This document shows, piece by piece, positions 19,396 through 27,366 of a DNA stretch of 64,000 nt. A program made the position numbers and the translations under genes. Every line of letters begins with the position of its first letter. The first letter of the stretch is position 1. The notes beneath the pieces were generated by a model. That model did no database searches, had not been told where the DNA came from, and saw nothing but the letters and a program-made list of their open reading frames with translations. The DNA is from Streptomyces microflavus (GTDB lineage: Bacteria > Actinomycetota > Actinomycetes > Streptomycetales > Streptomycetaceae). Location: NCBI RefSeq assembly GCF_014650075.1, contig NZ_BMUG01000004.1, positions 310,001-374,000 on the forward strand. Reading direction: 5' to 3'.

Positions 19396-20940
19396 TCAGG
19401 TGCGCTTGAAGAACTCGACCTCCCCGACCGCGATCGGACGGCCCCCGTCCTGGCCCGCCGCCTCCCGCAGGACGAGCCGGACGGAGACGACGTCGCTGAT
19501 GCCCGTCCGTACCTCCTGCGGCCCCGGTTTGTCGTTGAACGTCAGCTTCTTCTCGTGGACCGTTCCGTCGGCCGTCTCGACGAACAGCTCCGCCCGGATC
19601 GGCCTCGGCTCGCGCCGGAACTCCTCGGGCTCCTTCGACGCCCCCGTGTGCACGACGACCCCGACCAGCCGGAACGGCGTCCCGAAGGTGCACGTCAGCG
19701 ACGAGCCCAACGCCGGTGCGCCCCAGTACTTGTTGGTCAGACCGTCGATGGCCGCGCCCGCCGGATGACCGGGGGCCGCGCCGCTCGCACTCACCCCGGC
19801 GGGGCTGATCTCCGCCGTACCGCCGAGCTTGTCCCGTACGTCCTCGAAGAGCACGCGCCCGGCCGGCAGGAACAGGAAGCCCAGGAAGAGCAGCCCGACC
19901 ACCGCCAGCACCAGCAGGATCCGCCGCAGCGCCCGGCCCGAGCGGACCCGCACCCGGCGGCGGAACGGCCACACCGTGCGCCACCACGGCAGGGGCGCGG
20001 CCTCCTCCTTGGCCTGGAGCGGTTCCGCGCAGCGCCGGCAGAACCGCCGTCCGGGCAGGTTCGGCGTACCGCAGGCCGGACACGGCGGCCCGTCCGGCGC
20101 CTCGTCCGCGTCCACCGGCCGCACGACGGGCCGCCGGACCACGGGCTTCGCGGGCTGGACGGCACCGATGGGCGCGTCGGCCTCGGGCGCGGGAGCGGGC
20201 TGCGCGGGCCGAACGGGCCGAACGGGCCGCACGGGAGGCGGCGCCGGTGCTGCCGGGCGTACGGGGGCGGGGCGCGCGGCCTCCGGCGCGGTGCGCGGCC
20301 TCGGCGGGGCGGGGGGTGCCACGGGAGGGGGCGGTGCGGGGGTGGCGGGCGTGGGCGCCGGCGCCGGGCGCGGGGGAGCGGTCGCCGGGGGTGCCGGTTC
20401 GGTTGCAGGGCGCGGAAGGCCGGGCACCGGCGGCGTCGGCCCCGCCGCCTGGCGTGTCGGCTCCGCAGCGGGGCGGGAGGGCTCCGCCACCGGGCGTGCC
20501 GGATCCGCGGCTGGGCGTGCGGGTTCTGCCGGGCGTGCGGGTCCCGCAATGGGGCGGGCGGGTTCCGCAGCGGGGCGTGCCGGTTCCGCAGCCGGGCGCG
20601 GGGAGTCGGGCACCGCACGCGCCGGTTCCGCAGCCGGGCGTGCGGGTTCCGCCGCACGCGCCGGTTCCGCATCCGGGCGCGCGGGTTCCCCCGCACGCGC
20701 CGGTTCCGCAGCGGGTTCCGCCGCCGGTTCCGGGGGACCCGCGACGGGACCCGCAGGTTCCACCCGGCCCGCCGGGCCGACAGGCCCGACCGGCTCCGCC
20801 TCCCCAGCGGCATCGGCAGCGGCCGCCGTCCCGCCGCCACCCCTCGGGGCCTCCGAGGACCATCCCAGGTACGACCCGCAGTTGCCGCAGAAGTCGTCGT
20901 CCTCGCGGTTGGCCGTACCGCATGCCGGACACGAGCGCAT
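19396..20940 (-). CDS. cisA: CIS-locus membrane protein: zinc ribbons, disordered Pro/Ala tract, TM helix, carbohydrate-binding-like C-domain
   Basis: 514 residues and the last gene of the CIS minus arm, 4 bases after the gpI gene. An N-terminal zinc ribbon (CPACG...CGNCG) is followed by about 200 residues of PARPAAE-like repeats, a second ribbon (CPACG...CRRCAE), a basic patch, one TM helix (about 320-345) and a C-terminal beta-domain (about 370-514). That last domain resembles the NADase-type glycan-binding or F5/8C fold. With positive residues before the helix, the N-part is cytosolic and the beta-domain external. This layout matches my recollection of CisA, reported to link Streptomyces CIS particles to the membrane and to firing. 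I could not check that by alignment. Confidence 0.8.
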   Translation of the reverse strand: MRSCPACGTANREDDDFCGNCGSYLGWSSEAPRGGGGTAAAADAAGEAEPVGPVGPAGRVEPAGPVAGPPEPAAEPAAEPARAGEPARPDAEPARAAEPARPAAEPARAVPDSPRPAAEPARPAAEPARPIAGPARPAEPARPAADPARPVAEPSRPAAEPTRQAAGPTPPVPGLPRPATEPAPPATAPPRPAPAPTPATPAPPPPVAPPAPPRPRTAPEAARPAPVRPAAPAPPPVRPVRPVRPAQPAPAPEADAPIGAVQPAKPVVRRPVVRPVDADEAPDGPPCPACGTPNLPGRRFCRRCAEPLQAKEEAAPLPWWRTVWPFRRRVRVRSGRALRRILLVLAVVGLLFLGFLFLPAGRVLFEDVRDKLGGTAEISPAGVSASGAAPGHPAGAAIDGLTNKYWGAPALGSSLTCTFGTPFRLVGVVVHTGASKEPEEFRREPRPIRAELFVETADGTVHEKKLTFNDKPGPQEVRTGISDVVSVRLVLREAAGQDGGRPIAVGEVEFFKRT

Positions 20941-20944
20941 CGCG

Positions 20945-21532
20945 TCAGCCTCCTGTCTCTACGTTCGTCCCGGGCGCCTCGGCGGGCGGGCCCGGCAGGA
21001 TCTCCACCCGGCAGGTGAGATGGACCGGGCACGAGGCCGAGACCACGTCCAGGACCCGGCTCGCGTCCACCGTGGCTCCCGGCGCCACCGGCCAGACCCG
21101 TACGAGCAGTTCACCGGTCGGGGCCGGCGGCAGCTCCGTACCCGGGCCGGCCGACCACGCCACGCCCCCGCCGTCCCGCACATCGGCGTGGACACCGAAG
21201 CAGAGCCGGAGGTGTTCGACCAGACCGCGCCGGGTGCCGCGCCACCGGTGCAGCTCCACGGCGCGGGCGACCACGGCCCGTTGCAGCTCCTGCGGCCAGG
21301 CCCGGTCGATGTCGACGCCCACCCAGGTCGCCAGCCACGGCAGGAAGTCGGCCGGGGCGAGGGCCGGGTCGAAGTAGGCGGGCAGGTTGTCCAGCGTGGA
21401 CAGGACCGGCGCCAGTACGGTGTCGAGCCCGGCCGTGAACCGCTGGGCCAGGTCGTCGTCGGCGTACAGGGCGGGCAGCAGTTCACCGATCGGGTAGCGG
21501 CTCGGCAGCCCGGGTACGGCGGCCCGGCTCAC
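20945..21532 (-). CDS. CIS baseplate tail protein I (P2 gpI-like)
   Basis: 195 residues with a GTG start at 21530-21532, overlapping the stop of the gpJ-like gene by 4 bases. Phage tail protein I features are visible: GELLPALYADDDLAQRF near the N-terminus, LPWLATWVGVDIDRAWP in the middle and RGTRRGLVEHLRLCFG after it. In contractile tails this protein joins the baseplate wedge next to gpJ and usually carries tail fibres. No fibre gene was recognised next to it here. It is cytoplasmic and acts as a particle component. Confidence 0.92.
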   Translation of the reverse strand: MSRAAVPGLPSRYPIGELLPALYADDDLAQRFTAGLDTVLAPVLSTLDNLPAYFDPALAPADFLPWLATWVGVDIDRAWPQELQRAVVARAVELHRWRGTRRGLVEHLRLCFGVHADVRDGGGVAWSAGPGTELPPAPTGELLVRVWPVAPGATVDASRVLDVVSASCPVHLTCRVEILPGPPAEAPGTNVETGG

Positions 21533-23490
21533 GCGCCCTCACCCGGCCCGCTCGGCGTGACGATCACCTGGTGCTGGTGCGAGAAGACCAGCGCGCCCGG
21601 AGCCACGTCGATCCGGTCCGCCGCACCGCCGCGCCGCCCGGTGATCGGGTCCGCCGGGAACAGCCGGACCTCCTCCACCAGACCGGCCCCCCGCACCCCT
21701 TGGAGCACGGCGAAGACCTCCCCGTACTGTACGGGCCTCCCGAACGGCCACCCCGTACCGTCCGCTCCGCCCCGCAGCGGGTCGATGTGGCGGAACAGGG
21801 CCTCCAGCGCCTCCGCGCGCACCCGGTCCACGTCGGCCGGGGCCGCGACGAGCCGGGCGACCACGGTGACGCCCTGGTAGGCGGGCGGCTCCACGACCAG
21901 CCGGGTGCCCACCAGGCGGCGCTCGTCCAGCCGTTCCGCCACCGCCGCGAGCACCTGGTCCGAGGGGATCAGCTGCTCGAACCGGAGGTGGCCGCCCTCG
22001 TCGGCGACCGCGTCCGGCACCACCAGGACCCGCACCGCACCGGGCTCGCCCGCGACGGCGGGCAGGCACCGGACCCGGCGCAGGGACGGGGCCGCCTCAC
22101 GGGCGATCACCTCGTAGTCCCGCGCGGTGACGGCCCGTTCCTGCACGCGCAGGATGTTGGGGGCCCGCACCTTGGCGTTCTCCACGCTCTCGCCGTCGAC
22201 GCCCCCGGTCGCCGCCTCCCGGTTGTCCACCCCGGCGACGTACGGGACCGAGCTGCGCAGCACGGAGATCGCGCCCCGGGCCACGTTCCCGGCCGACCCG
22301 CCGCCCGTGCGGTAGCGCGGTACGCGGAGCTGGGCGCCCTTCTCCGGGACGGCACCGTACGCGCGCATCGTGCCGTCCTCCTCCCGCACCTCGGGCGGGA
22401 ACGCGAACTCACCGGAGACGGCGTCGATCCGGACGTGCCGGTCACCGGGCGAGGAGGCCCCGAAGTGCTCGACCGGCGTCCAGACCTGCCACCCCTCGGC
22501 GGTCGACACCTGGACCACCGGCGGCTCCCCGTCCATCAGCAGCGGCACCCGGCTCACCGTGAACCGCTGCCCGGCGACGCCCTCGGAGACCCCGAGCGGC
22601 ACGTCGAGGACGGTCTCCGCGTGCTCGACGGCGGCCGTGCCACCGACCGTGAAGACCTCGGCCTCACGGATCGTCGGCGACTCGGAGTAGAACGGCTGGC
22701 CCGGCTCGGGCGCGGTGACCCGGCAGCGCAGCCACCCCGCCCGGGTGCCGGCGACGACGGACGGGGTGTGCCCGGCGGGGACGAACACGATGACCTCGCC
22801 CGGCCGGTTGAGCCCGCCGGTGCTGTCGTCACCGGTCGCGCACTCCACCCAGCGGGCCCCGTCCCACGCCTCCCACACCAGCGGCGGCTGACGCGGGTCG
22901 ACGCCCACGCCCTCCACCCGGCTGTCCAGGCGTACGGCGACGATGCACCGGGGCACGGCGGTGGGCAGCCCGAACAGCAGCGCGTCACCCGGCTCAGGGC
23001 GCGCCGAGAAGCACGGGATGTCCTTGCCCGCGCCGAGCGGCCCGGTGCGGTCGGTCTGGTCGCCGGAGACCGGCGCGGTGACCAGCCGGACCAGCTCGCT
23101 CGGCACGATCGGCAGGTCCTCGGAGGTGGTGAACACCACCGGCTCCTCCGCCTCCCCGCGCGCGGTCGCCACCTCCGTACCGGCGGACAGGTGCACGGTC
23201 TCCGGCTGCGGGGCGGAGAGCCAGAAGTCGACCTCGGCCCGGGCCACGGTCGGCGGGAACAGGGTCACGCCCAGCAGGTCCAGGAAGGCCGCGTAGTTCT
23301 TGTCCGGCACCCGGTTCAGCCGGTACAGCAGCTGGTCGACCATGTACGCGAACGTCTCGATCAGCGTGACCCCGGGGTCCGACACATTGTGGTCGGTCCA
23401 CTCGGGGGAGCGCTGCTGGACGTACCGCTTGGCCTCGTCGACGAGCTGCTGGAAGCGCCGGTCGTCCAGGTTGGGTGAGGGCAGGGCCAT
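21529..23490 (-). CDS. CIS baseplate wedge protein J (Afp11/gpJ-like)
   Basis: 653 residues. Its ATG (23488-23490) shares one base with the stop of the gp25 gene. Baseplate J marks are the N-terminal FQQLVDEAKRYVQQRSPEWTD region, DPGVTLIETFAYMVDQLLYR and, around residue 400, GNVARGAISVLRSS followed by NREAATGGVDGESVENAKVRAP. These are typical of the eCIS gpJ subgroup rather than phage P2. It should form the wedge of the baseplate with the gpI-like protein and gp25. It is translationally coupled on both sides. Confidence 0.95.
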   Translation of the reverse strand: MALPSPNLDDRRFQQLVDEAKRYVQQRSPEWTDHNVSDPGVTLIETFAYMVDQLLYRLNRVPDKNYAAFLDLLGVTLFPPTVARAEVDFWLSAPQPETVHLSAGTEVATARGEAEEPVVFTTSEDLPIVPSELVRLVTAPVSGDQTDRTGPLGAGKDIPCFSARPEPGDALLFGLPTAVPRCIVAVRLDSRVEGVGVDPRQPPLVWEAWDGARWVECATGDDSTGGLNRPGEVIVFVPAGHTPSVVAGTRAGWLRCRVTAPEPGQPFYSESPTIREAEVFTVGGTAAVEHAETVLDVPLGVSEGVAGQRFTVSRVPLLMDGEPPVVQVSTAEGWQVWTPVEHFGASSPGDRHVRIDAVSGEFAFPPEVREEDGTMRAYGAVPEKGAQLRVPRYRTGGGSAGNVARGAISVLRSSVPYVAGVDNREAATGGVDGESVENAKVRAPNILRVQERAVTARDYEVIAREAAPSLRRVRCLPAVAGEPGAVRVLVVPDAVADEGGHLRFEQLIPSDQVLAAVAERLDERRLVGTRLVVEPPAYQGVTVVARLVAAPADVDRVRAEALEALFRHIDPLRGGADGTGWPFGRPVQYGEVFAVLQGVRGAGLVEEVRLFPADPITGRRGGAADRIDVAPGALVFSHQHQVIVTPSGPGEGA

Positions 23491-23927
23491 CAGCGCGTCC
23501 CCGCTTCCGCGGCCGCTTCGGAGGCGTCCCCGTCGGACGGGATCGTGTAGAAGGGGAAGACCAGGTTGCGCAGGTCGTTGGTGGCCCGCACGGTGTAGCG
23601 CACGTCGATGTAGAGCGTGCCCTCCTCGATCGCGTCGAACGCGATCACCACGTCCGTCACCTCGATGCGCGGCTCCCAGCGCTCCAGCGACGTACGGACC
23701 TCCTGGGCGATCCGCCCGGCGGTCGCGCCGTCGCCCGGCGCGAAGACGTAGTCGTGGATGCCGCAGCCGAACTCCGGCCGCATCGGCCGCTCGCCCGGTG
23801 CCGTACCGAGGATCAGGCCGATGGCCTCCTCGATCTCCTTGTCCCGCTCGACCAGGGCGATCCCGCCCGTGGCGCCGGTCCGCAGCGGGAAGCCCCAGCC
23901 GCGTCCGATGAATCCGCCGCCGCTCAC
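23490..23927 (-). CDS. CIS baseplate protein gp25/Afp9-like
   Basis: 145 residues. The GTG at 23925-23927 is chosen because it overlaps the PAAR stop (ATGTGA arrangement) and gives the family N-terminus (FIGRGWGFPLR). The frame extends further upstream, but only as antisense or other-frame text. Family marks: a helix with ERDKEIEEAIGLILGTAPGER, then MRPEFGCGIHDYVFAP and the LERWEPRIEVTDV segment. The EPR motif (here WEPRI) is a hallmark of gp25. It forms the part of the baseplate that starts sheath assembly. Confidence 0.94.
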   Translation of the reverse strand: MSGGGFIGRGWGFPLRTGATGGIALVERDKEIEEAIGLILGTAPGERPMRPEFGCGIHDYVFAPGDGATAGRIAQEVRTSLERWEPRIEVTDVVIAFDAIEEGTLYIDVRYTVRATNDLRNLVFPFYTIPSDGDASEAAAEAGTR

Positions 23928-24241
23928 ATCGGGCCCCCGATCAGGACGTTCGGCGCACCGCTGATGATGGGCGCGCCGCAGCTGGTGGTGTCCCGCATCC
24001 GGGCGGCGGGCAGTCCTCCGATCAGCACCTGGCCGGTGACGGCCGCCGCCGGATTGGGCATGATCACGTTCGCCGGCCCGAGCGCCGCGTGCGGGGGGAC
24101 GACGCACACGTGCAGACTCCCGGTGACGGCCGCGGGCCGGCCGCCGATCAGCACGGTGGCGACGGCCACCGCACCCGGGGGCGGGGTGCCGATGAGGCCG
24201 CCGTGGGCGGTGCTGTCGCCCGTACGGGCTGCGGGGGGCAT
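23924..24241 (-). CDS. PAAR-repeat spike tip protein
   Basis: 105 residues with an ATG at 24239-24241. Pro-Ala-Ala-Arg motifs occur twice (MPPAARTGD and LPAARMRD), with repeated VLIGGRPA/VLIGGLPA turns and His and Cys residues that could hold the metal at the cone tip. The predicted role is to sharpen the VgrG-like spike. It overlaps gp25 by 4 bases. A 96-base gap separates it from the VgrG gene upstream; I see only short direct repeats (GGGGGCTTC) there. Confidence 0.93.
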   Translation of the reverse strand: MPPAARTGDSTAHGGLIGTPPPGAVAVATVLIGGRPAAVTGSLHVCVVPPHAALGPANVIMPNPAAAVTGQVLIGGLPAARMRDTTSCGAPIISGAPNVLIGGPM

Positions 24242-24337
24242 GGCCGGGGTTCTCCTTGCTGTGAAAGGGACTTGAGGTACTTGGGGGCTTCGGGGGCTTC
24301 GGGGACTTCAGGGATGAACGAGGGGGAGAGCGGGGCG

Positions 24338-26107
24338 TCAGTTGATCCGGATGAGCTTGGCCTTGAGCACGGCGAGCAGCCCGCCGTCCACGGTGACCCC
24401 CGTCTTGCCGTTGATGGTCACCGAGCGCCCCTTGACCTCCACGTTGCCCGTACCCGCGTCGAGCGTGATGCCCGAGGAGGAGAGCGTCACGGAGCTCTGC
24501 GGCCGCTTGGATCCCGGGGCGAACACGGTGAGGGCGATCTCGTTCTTCCGCTCGTCCAGCGTGACCTCCAGCCGCTTGTTGCCACTGGCCAGCCGGACGC
24601 CGGACGGGCCGCGCGGAGTGTCCAGCAGCTCCAGCCGGTTGCCCGAACGGGACACCAGGGAACGGCGGTTGACCTTGCCGCTGGTCTTGTCCACCAGGGG
24701 TACGTCATGTTCCGAGGGCCGGTCGATCCCGTTGTAGAGACCGCCCAGGACGTACGGGCTGTCCAGCAGCCCCTGCTCGAAGCCGACCAGGACCTCGTCG
24801 TTGACCTCGGGGCTGAACACCCCGCCGCCCCCGTTGCCGCCCCACTGCACCGTACGGACCCAGTCGGTCACATAGGTGTCGTCCAGCCAGGGGAACTTCA
24901 GCCGCACCCAGCCCCGTTGGCCCTTGCCCTCGCGGATGTCGGTGACCACGCCGATCGCCAGCCCCGGCATGCGCGGACCGCGCGAGGGGGCCCCGCCGCC
25001 GGTCAGTCCGGCCAGCGAACGGTCGGGCGAGGCGCTGACGATCACGGTGGTGCGGTAGCCGCCGTCCGGTTCGAGGACGTGGTGGGCGGCGGTCGCCGTG
25101 TAGCGGCCGGAGAAGGTGGCGCCGACGTTGCCGAGGGCCACCGGAGCGCCCGCCCGCAACTGGGGGTTGCCGACGGCGACCGCCTCGATCTCGCCGAAGC
25201 CGGAGCTGACCGAGGCCGCCACCGCCCCCGCCACGGCCGTGGTCTCGGCCTGGGTCCGGTACGGGGTGTCGGCGACGGTCGTCCGGGCCTTCGCGCCGAA
25301 CGCCCCGGCCGCCACCGTCGGGCTCATCCCCGGGATCACGGTGGTGGAGCGGACGGACTGCTCCCGCGCCACCAGACGCGTCTTGGTGTCGACGTTCCAG
25401 CCGCGCACCTCCACATCGCCCGCCCCGTCCGCACCGGTCACGACCGCCCGCAGGGAGAGCAGGTTGTCCCCGTACTCCAGGACCATCGGGTTCTTGGCGG
25501 CCCGGGTGGTGGGCGAGGGCGCCGAGGAGGCCGGCTTCGGCTTGGTGAACTGCAGCACGCCCAGGTCGTCCACCCGCACCTGCGCACCGCTCTCGGCGGC
25601 CAGGTGCTGGAGGAACTCCCAGTCCGAGACGTTGGGCTGGGTCAGCTGTTTGTACGTGATCGGCGCGGCCTCGACCTTGCCGCAGGCCAGCCCGGCGCCC
25701 GCGGCCACCTTGCGGACGATGTCCGCGGTCTTCATGTTCCGGTACGCGACCACCTTCCGGCCGCGCTGGAGCCGGTGCGCCTTGGACAGGGCGCGGATGA
25801 CGGTGAACGTCCCGGTGGTGTCGTGGTCCAGCTCGATCGCCGTGACCTCCCCGGTGAACAGCCGCTCACGGACCCGGTCCTGCACGGTGACCACGGATAT
25901 CTTCAGCGGGGTTCCGAGGGTGATCCCGCTCTCGCTGAGCAGATCGTGGTCCGGGTCCCGGTACATCAGCACGGCGGCGTCCGGCAGCCCGACGTTCTCG
26001 TCGACCACGCAGCTCACCAGCTGGGCCGCCCAGCCCAGCGGCAGCTCGGCGGGTATCTCCACGATCGGATCGGCGGCGAAGGAACGCCCCGGGGCGGACG
26101 CGGTCAT
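24338..26107 (-). CDS. VgrG/gpD-like CIS spike protein (Afp8-like)
   Basis: 589 residues. The ATG at 26105-26107 overlaps the upstream stop by 4 bases. The first 330 residues resemble the gpD-like tube-mimicking domains (LGWAAQLVSCVVDENVGLPD, AAGAGLACGKVEAAPITYKQL, NVSDWEFLQHLAAESG). An OB-fold follows (GLAIGVVTDIREGKGQRGWV), then the gp5-like region DEVLVGFEQGLLDSPYVLGGLYN. The C-terminus is a beta-helix with regular TVDGG and NGKTGVTV turns. No C-terminal effector extension is present. It should trimerise as the spike beneath the tube. Confidence 0.95.
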   Translation of the reverse strand: MTASAPGRSFAADPIVEIPAELPLGWAAQLVSCVVDENVGLPDAAVLMYRDPDHDLLSESGITLGTPLKISVVTVQDRVRERLFTGEVTAIELDHDTTGTFTVIRALSKAHRLQRGRKVVAYRNMKTADIVRKVAAGAGLACGKVEAAPITYKQLTQPNVSDWEFLQHLAAESGAQVRVDDLGVLQFTKPKPASSAPSPTTRAAKNPMVLEYGDNLLSLRAVVTGADGAGDVEVRGWNVDTKTRLVAREQSVRSTTVIPGMSPTVAAGAFGAKARTTVADTPYRTQAETTAVAGAVAASVSSGFGEIEAVAVGNPQLRAGAPVALGNVGATFSGRYTATAAHHVLEPDGGYRTTVIVSASPDRSLAGLTGGGAPSRGPRMPGLAIGVVTDIREGKGQRGWVRLKFPWLDDTYVTDWVRTVQWGGNGGGGVFSPEVNDEVLVGFEQGLLDSPYVLGGLYNGIDRPSEHDVPLVDKTSGKVNRRSLVSRSGNRLELLDTPRGPSGVRLASGNKRLEVTLDERKNEIALTVFAPGSKRPQSSVTLSSSGITLDAGTGNVEVKGRSVTINGKTGVTVDGGLLAVLKAKLIRIN

Positions 26108-26826
26108 CGGCCGCCCTCCGCGAGGTGGTCTTCCAGACCCGGCACGAGGAGCTCGCTGCCGGGGATCAACTGCATCGGGTTGTCGATGTTGTTGGCGTCG
26201 GCGATGGTGCGCCAGGCGGTGGCATCACCGTACTCGCGCCAGGCGAGCAGCGGCAGGCTGTCCCCGGCCACGACCCGGTGCGTACGCCGTGCCTCCTTCG
26301 AACCCGAGGTGGGGTTCTGGCCCGCCGGGTCGACGCTCGCCTCCTCGATGGAGAGGGAGCAGGTGGCGCGCAGCGGCTTCCCGTCCACGTCGAACAGGGT
26401 GTACGAGACGGACAGGTTGGAGAGCACGCCGTCGAACGAGGTCGTCCTCGACGTGCCCCAGTCGAACCGCACCCAGGGGCTGGCGGGCGTCTTGCGCGCG
26501 AGGCTGGTCGGTGTGGGCACACACGCGATCATCAGCTGCTCCACCGCCTTCTCCACGGAGTTGTCATGGGTGGCCGTCGCATCGAGGAAGACCTCCAGGG
26601 AGAGCGACCGCGGTCCGCTCCCGACGAACTCGGGCAGCGCGGACTGCCCGGCCATCCGGGACGGGGTGCGCCGCCACTCGGTGCTCTTGCTCAGCGACAG
26701 CTTCGAGGGGTTGAACTGGAGGGTGAGCTGGGCGAGTTTGCCGCCCGGTTTGGCGCCCACGGTCGACGGCGGTTCCATGATGGTCAGTTGGGCGCGGGCA
26801 CGGCTCGCACGGAGTGCGGGTGACAT
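26104..26826 (-). CDS. LysM tube-baseplate adaptor (Afp7-like)
   Basis: 240 residues. The N-terminal two thirds are a tube-like fold (LAQLTLQFNPSKLSLSKS at the start). The C-terminus is a LysM domain (about 180-232: THRVVAGDSLPLLAWREYGD, then IADANNIDNPMQLIPGSELLVP). Such proteins link the tube to the spike in eCIS, phage and T6SS relatives. The LysM here is most likely structural rather than exported wall-binding, since there is no signal peptide. It is coupled to the VgrG gene and lies 37 bases after the tube-2 stop. Confidence 0.93.
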   Translation of the reverse strand: MSPALRASRARAQLTIMEPPSTVGAKPGGKLAQLTLQFNPSKLSLSKSTEWRRTPSRMAGQSALPEFVGSGPRSLSLEVFLDATATHDNSVEKAVEQLMIACVPTPTSLARKTPASPWVRFDWGTSRTTSFDGVLSNLSVSYTLFDVDGKPLRATCSLSIEEASVDPAGQNPTSGSKEARRTHRVVAGDSLPLLAWREYGDATAWRTIADANNIDNPMQLIPGSELLVPGLEDHLAEGGR

Positions 26827-26863
26827 GGCGTTCCTCCTTCCTGGTAGGTGAGGTGACGGGGCA

Positions 26864-27289
26864 TCAGGACGGTTCCAGGCCCTCGTGTGCGATCTCCAGC
26901 GTCTCGATCGCCGCCTGGGAGTTCGCGGGGTCGAACGACGGCCCCTGCCAGCGCACCGGGACGATGCCCTGCACCTGCCAGCTGATGATCCGGCTGAGGT
27001 CCGGCCGCAGGGCGACGATCTCGCCGTCCTTGGGCTCGACCCGCCGGATCGTCTCGTTCAGCCAGCGCGCGATCTTGAGCGTGTCGGCGGTGACCGGGCG
27101 GGTCAGCGTGATGTTGGTCCAGGTGATGCGCCCCGGCAGCTGCCAGGTGAAGCCGTTGTTGCCGCCCTCGGCGTACGTCTCCATCTCGACCTCGGCGCCC
27201 AGGCCCGAGCAGGTGTGGAAGGCCCCCAGGTCGCTGCCGCCGATCACGAGCTTGAAGAACACGCTCGTCGCGAAGATGTTGTCCGTCAT
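26864..27289 (-). CDS. CIS inner tube protein 2 (Hcp/gp19-like, Afp5-like)
   Basis: 141 residues with an ATG at 27287-27289. It begins NIFATSVFFKLVIGGSDLGAF; the later segments GRITWTNITLTRPVT and SWQVQGIVPVRWQGPSFDP are typical of the T4 gp19-like tube family. Its place next to the LysM adaptor fits the tube initiator that joins baseplate and main tube, whereas tube 1 next to the sheath gene is probably the bulk tube. 77 bases separate it from the large disordered protein gene. Confidence 0.94.
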   Translation of the reverse strand: MTDNIFATSVFFKLVIGGSDLGAFHTCSGLGAEVEMETYAEGGNNGFTWQLPGRITWTNITLTRPVTADTLKIARWLNETIRRVEPKDGEIVALRPDLSRIISWQVQGIVPVRWQGPSFDPANSQAAIETLEIAHEGLEPS

Positions 27290-27366
27290 GCCGTTTCTCT
27301 TCTTCTCTTGCTTCTCTGCCGGTGCGTGCTGTTCCTGCGGGGTCGTGCCGGGCCGGGAGGCCGCTG

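Noticed and set aside
20450..20760. Pro/Ala tract of the zinc-ribbon protein as a tandem DNA repeat or CRISPR-like array
   Set aside because: The similarity comes from codon-level repetition of PARPAAE text. There are no fixed-length repeats with unique spacers.
24089..26851. 920-residue plus-strand frame opposite the CIS spike genes
   Set aside because: Pure shadow of the VgrG and LysM genes, with Arg/Gly/His-rich composition and no ribosome site.
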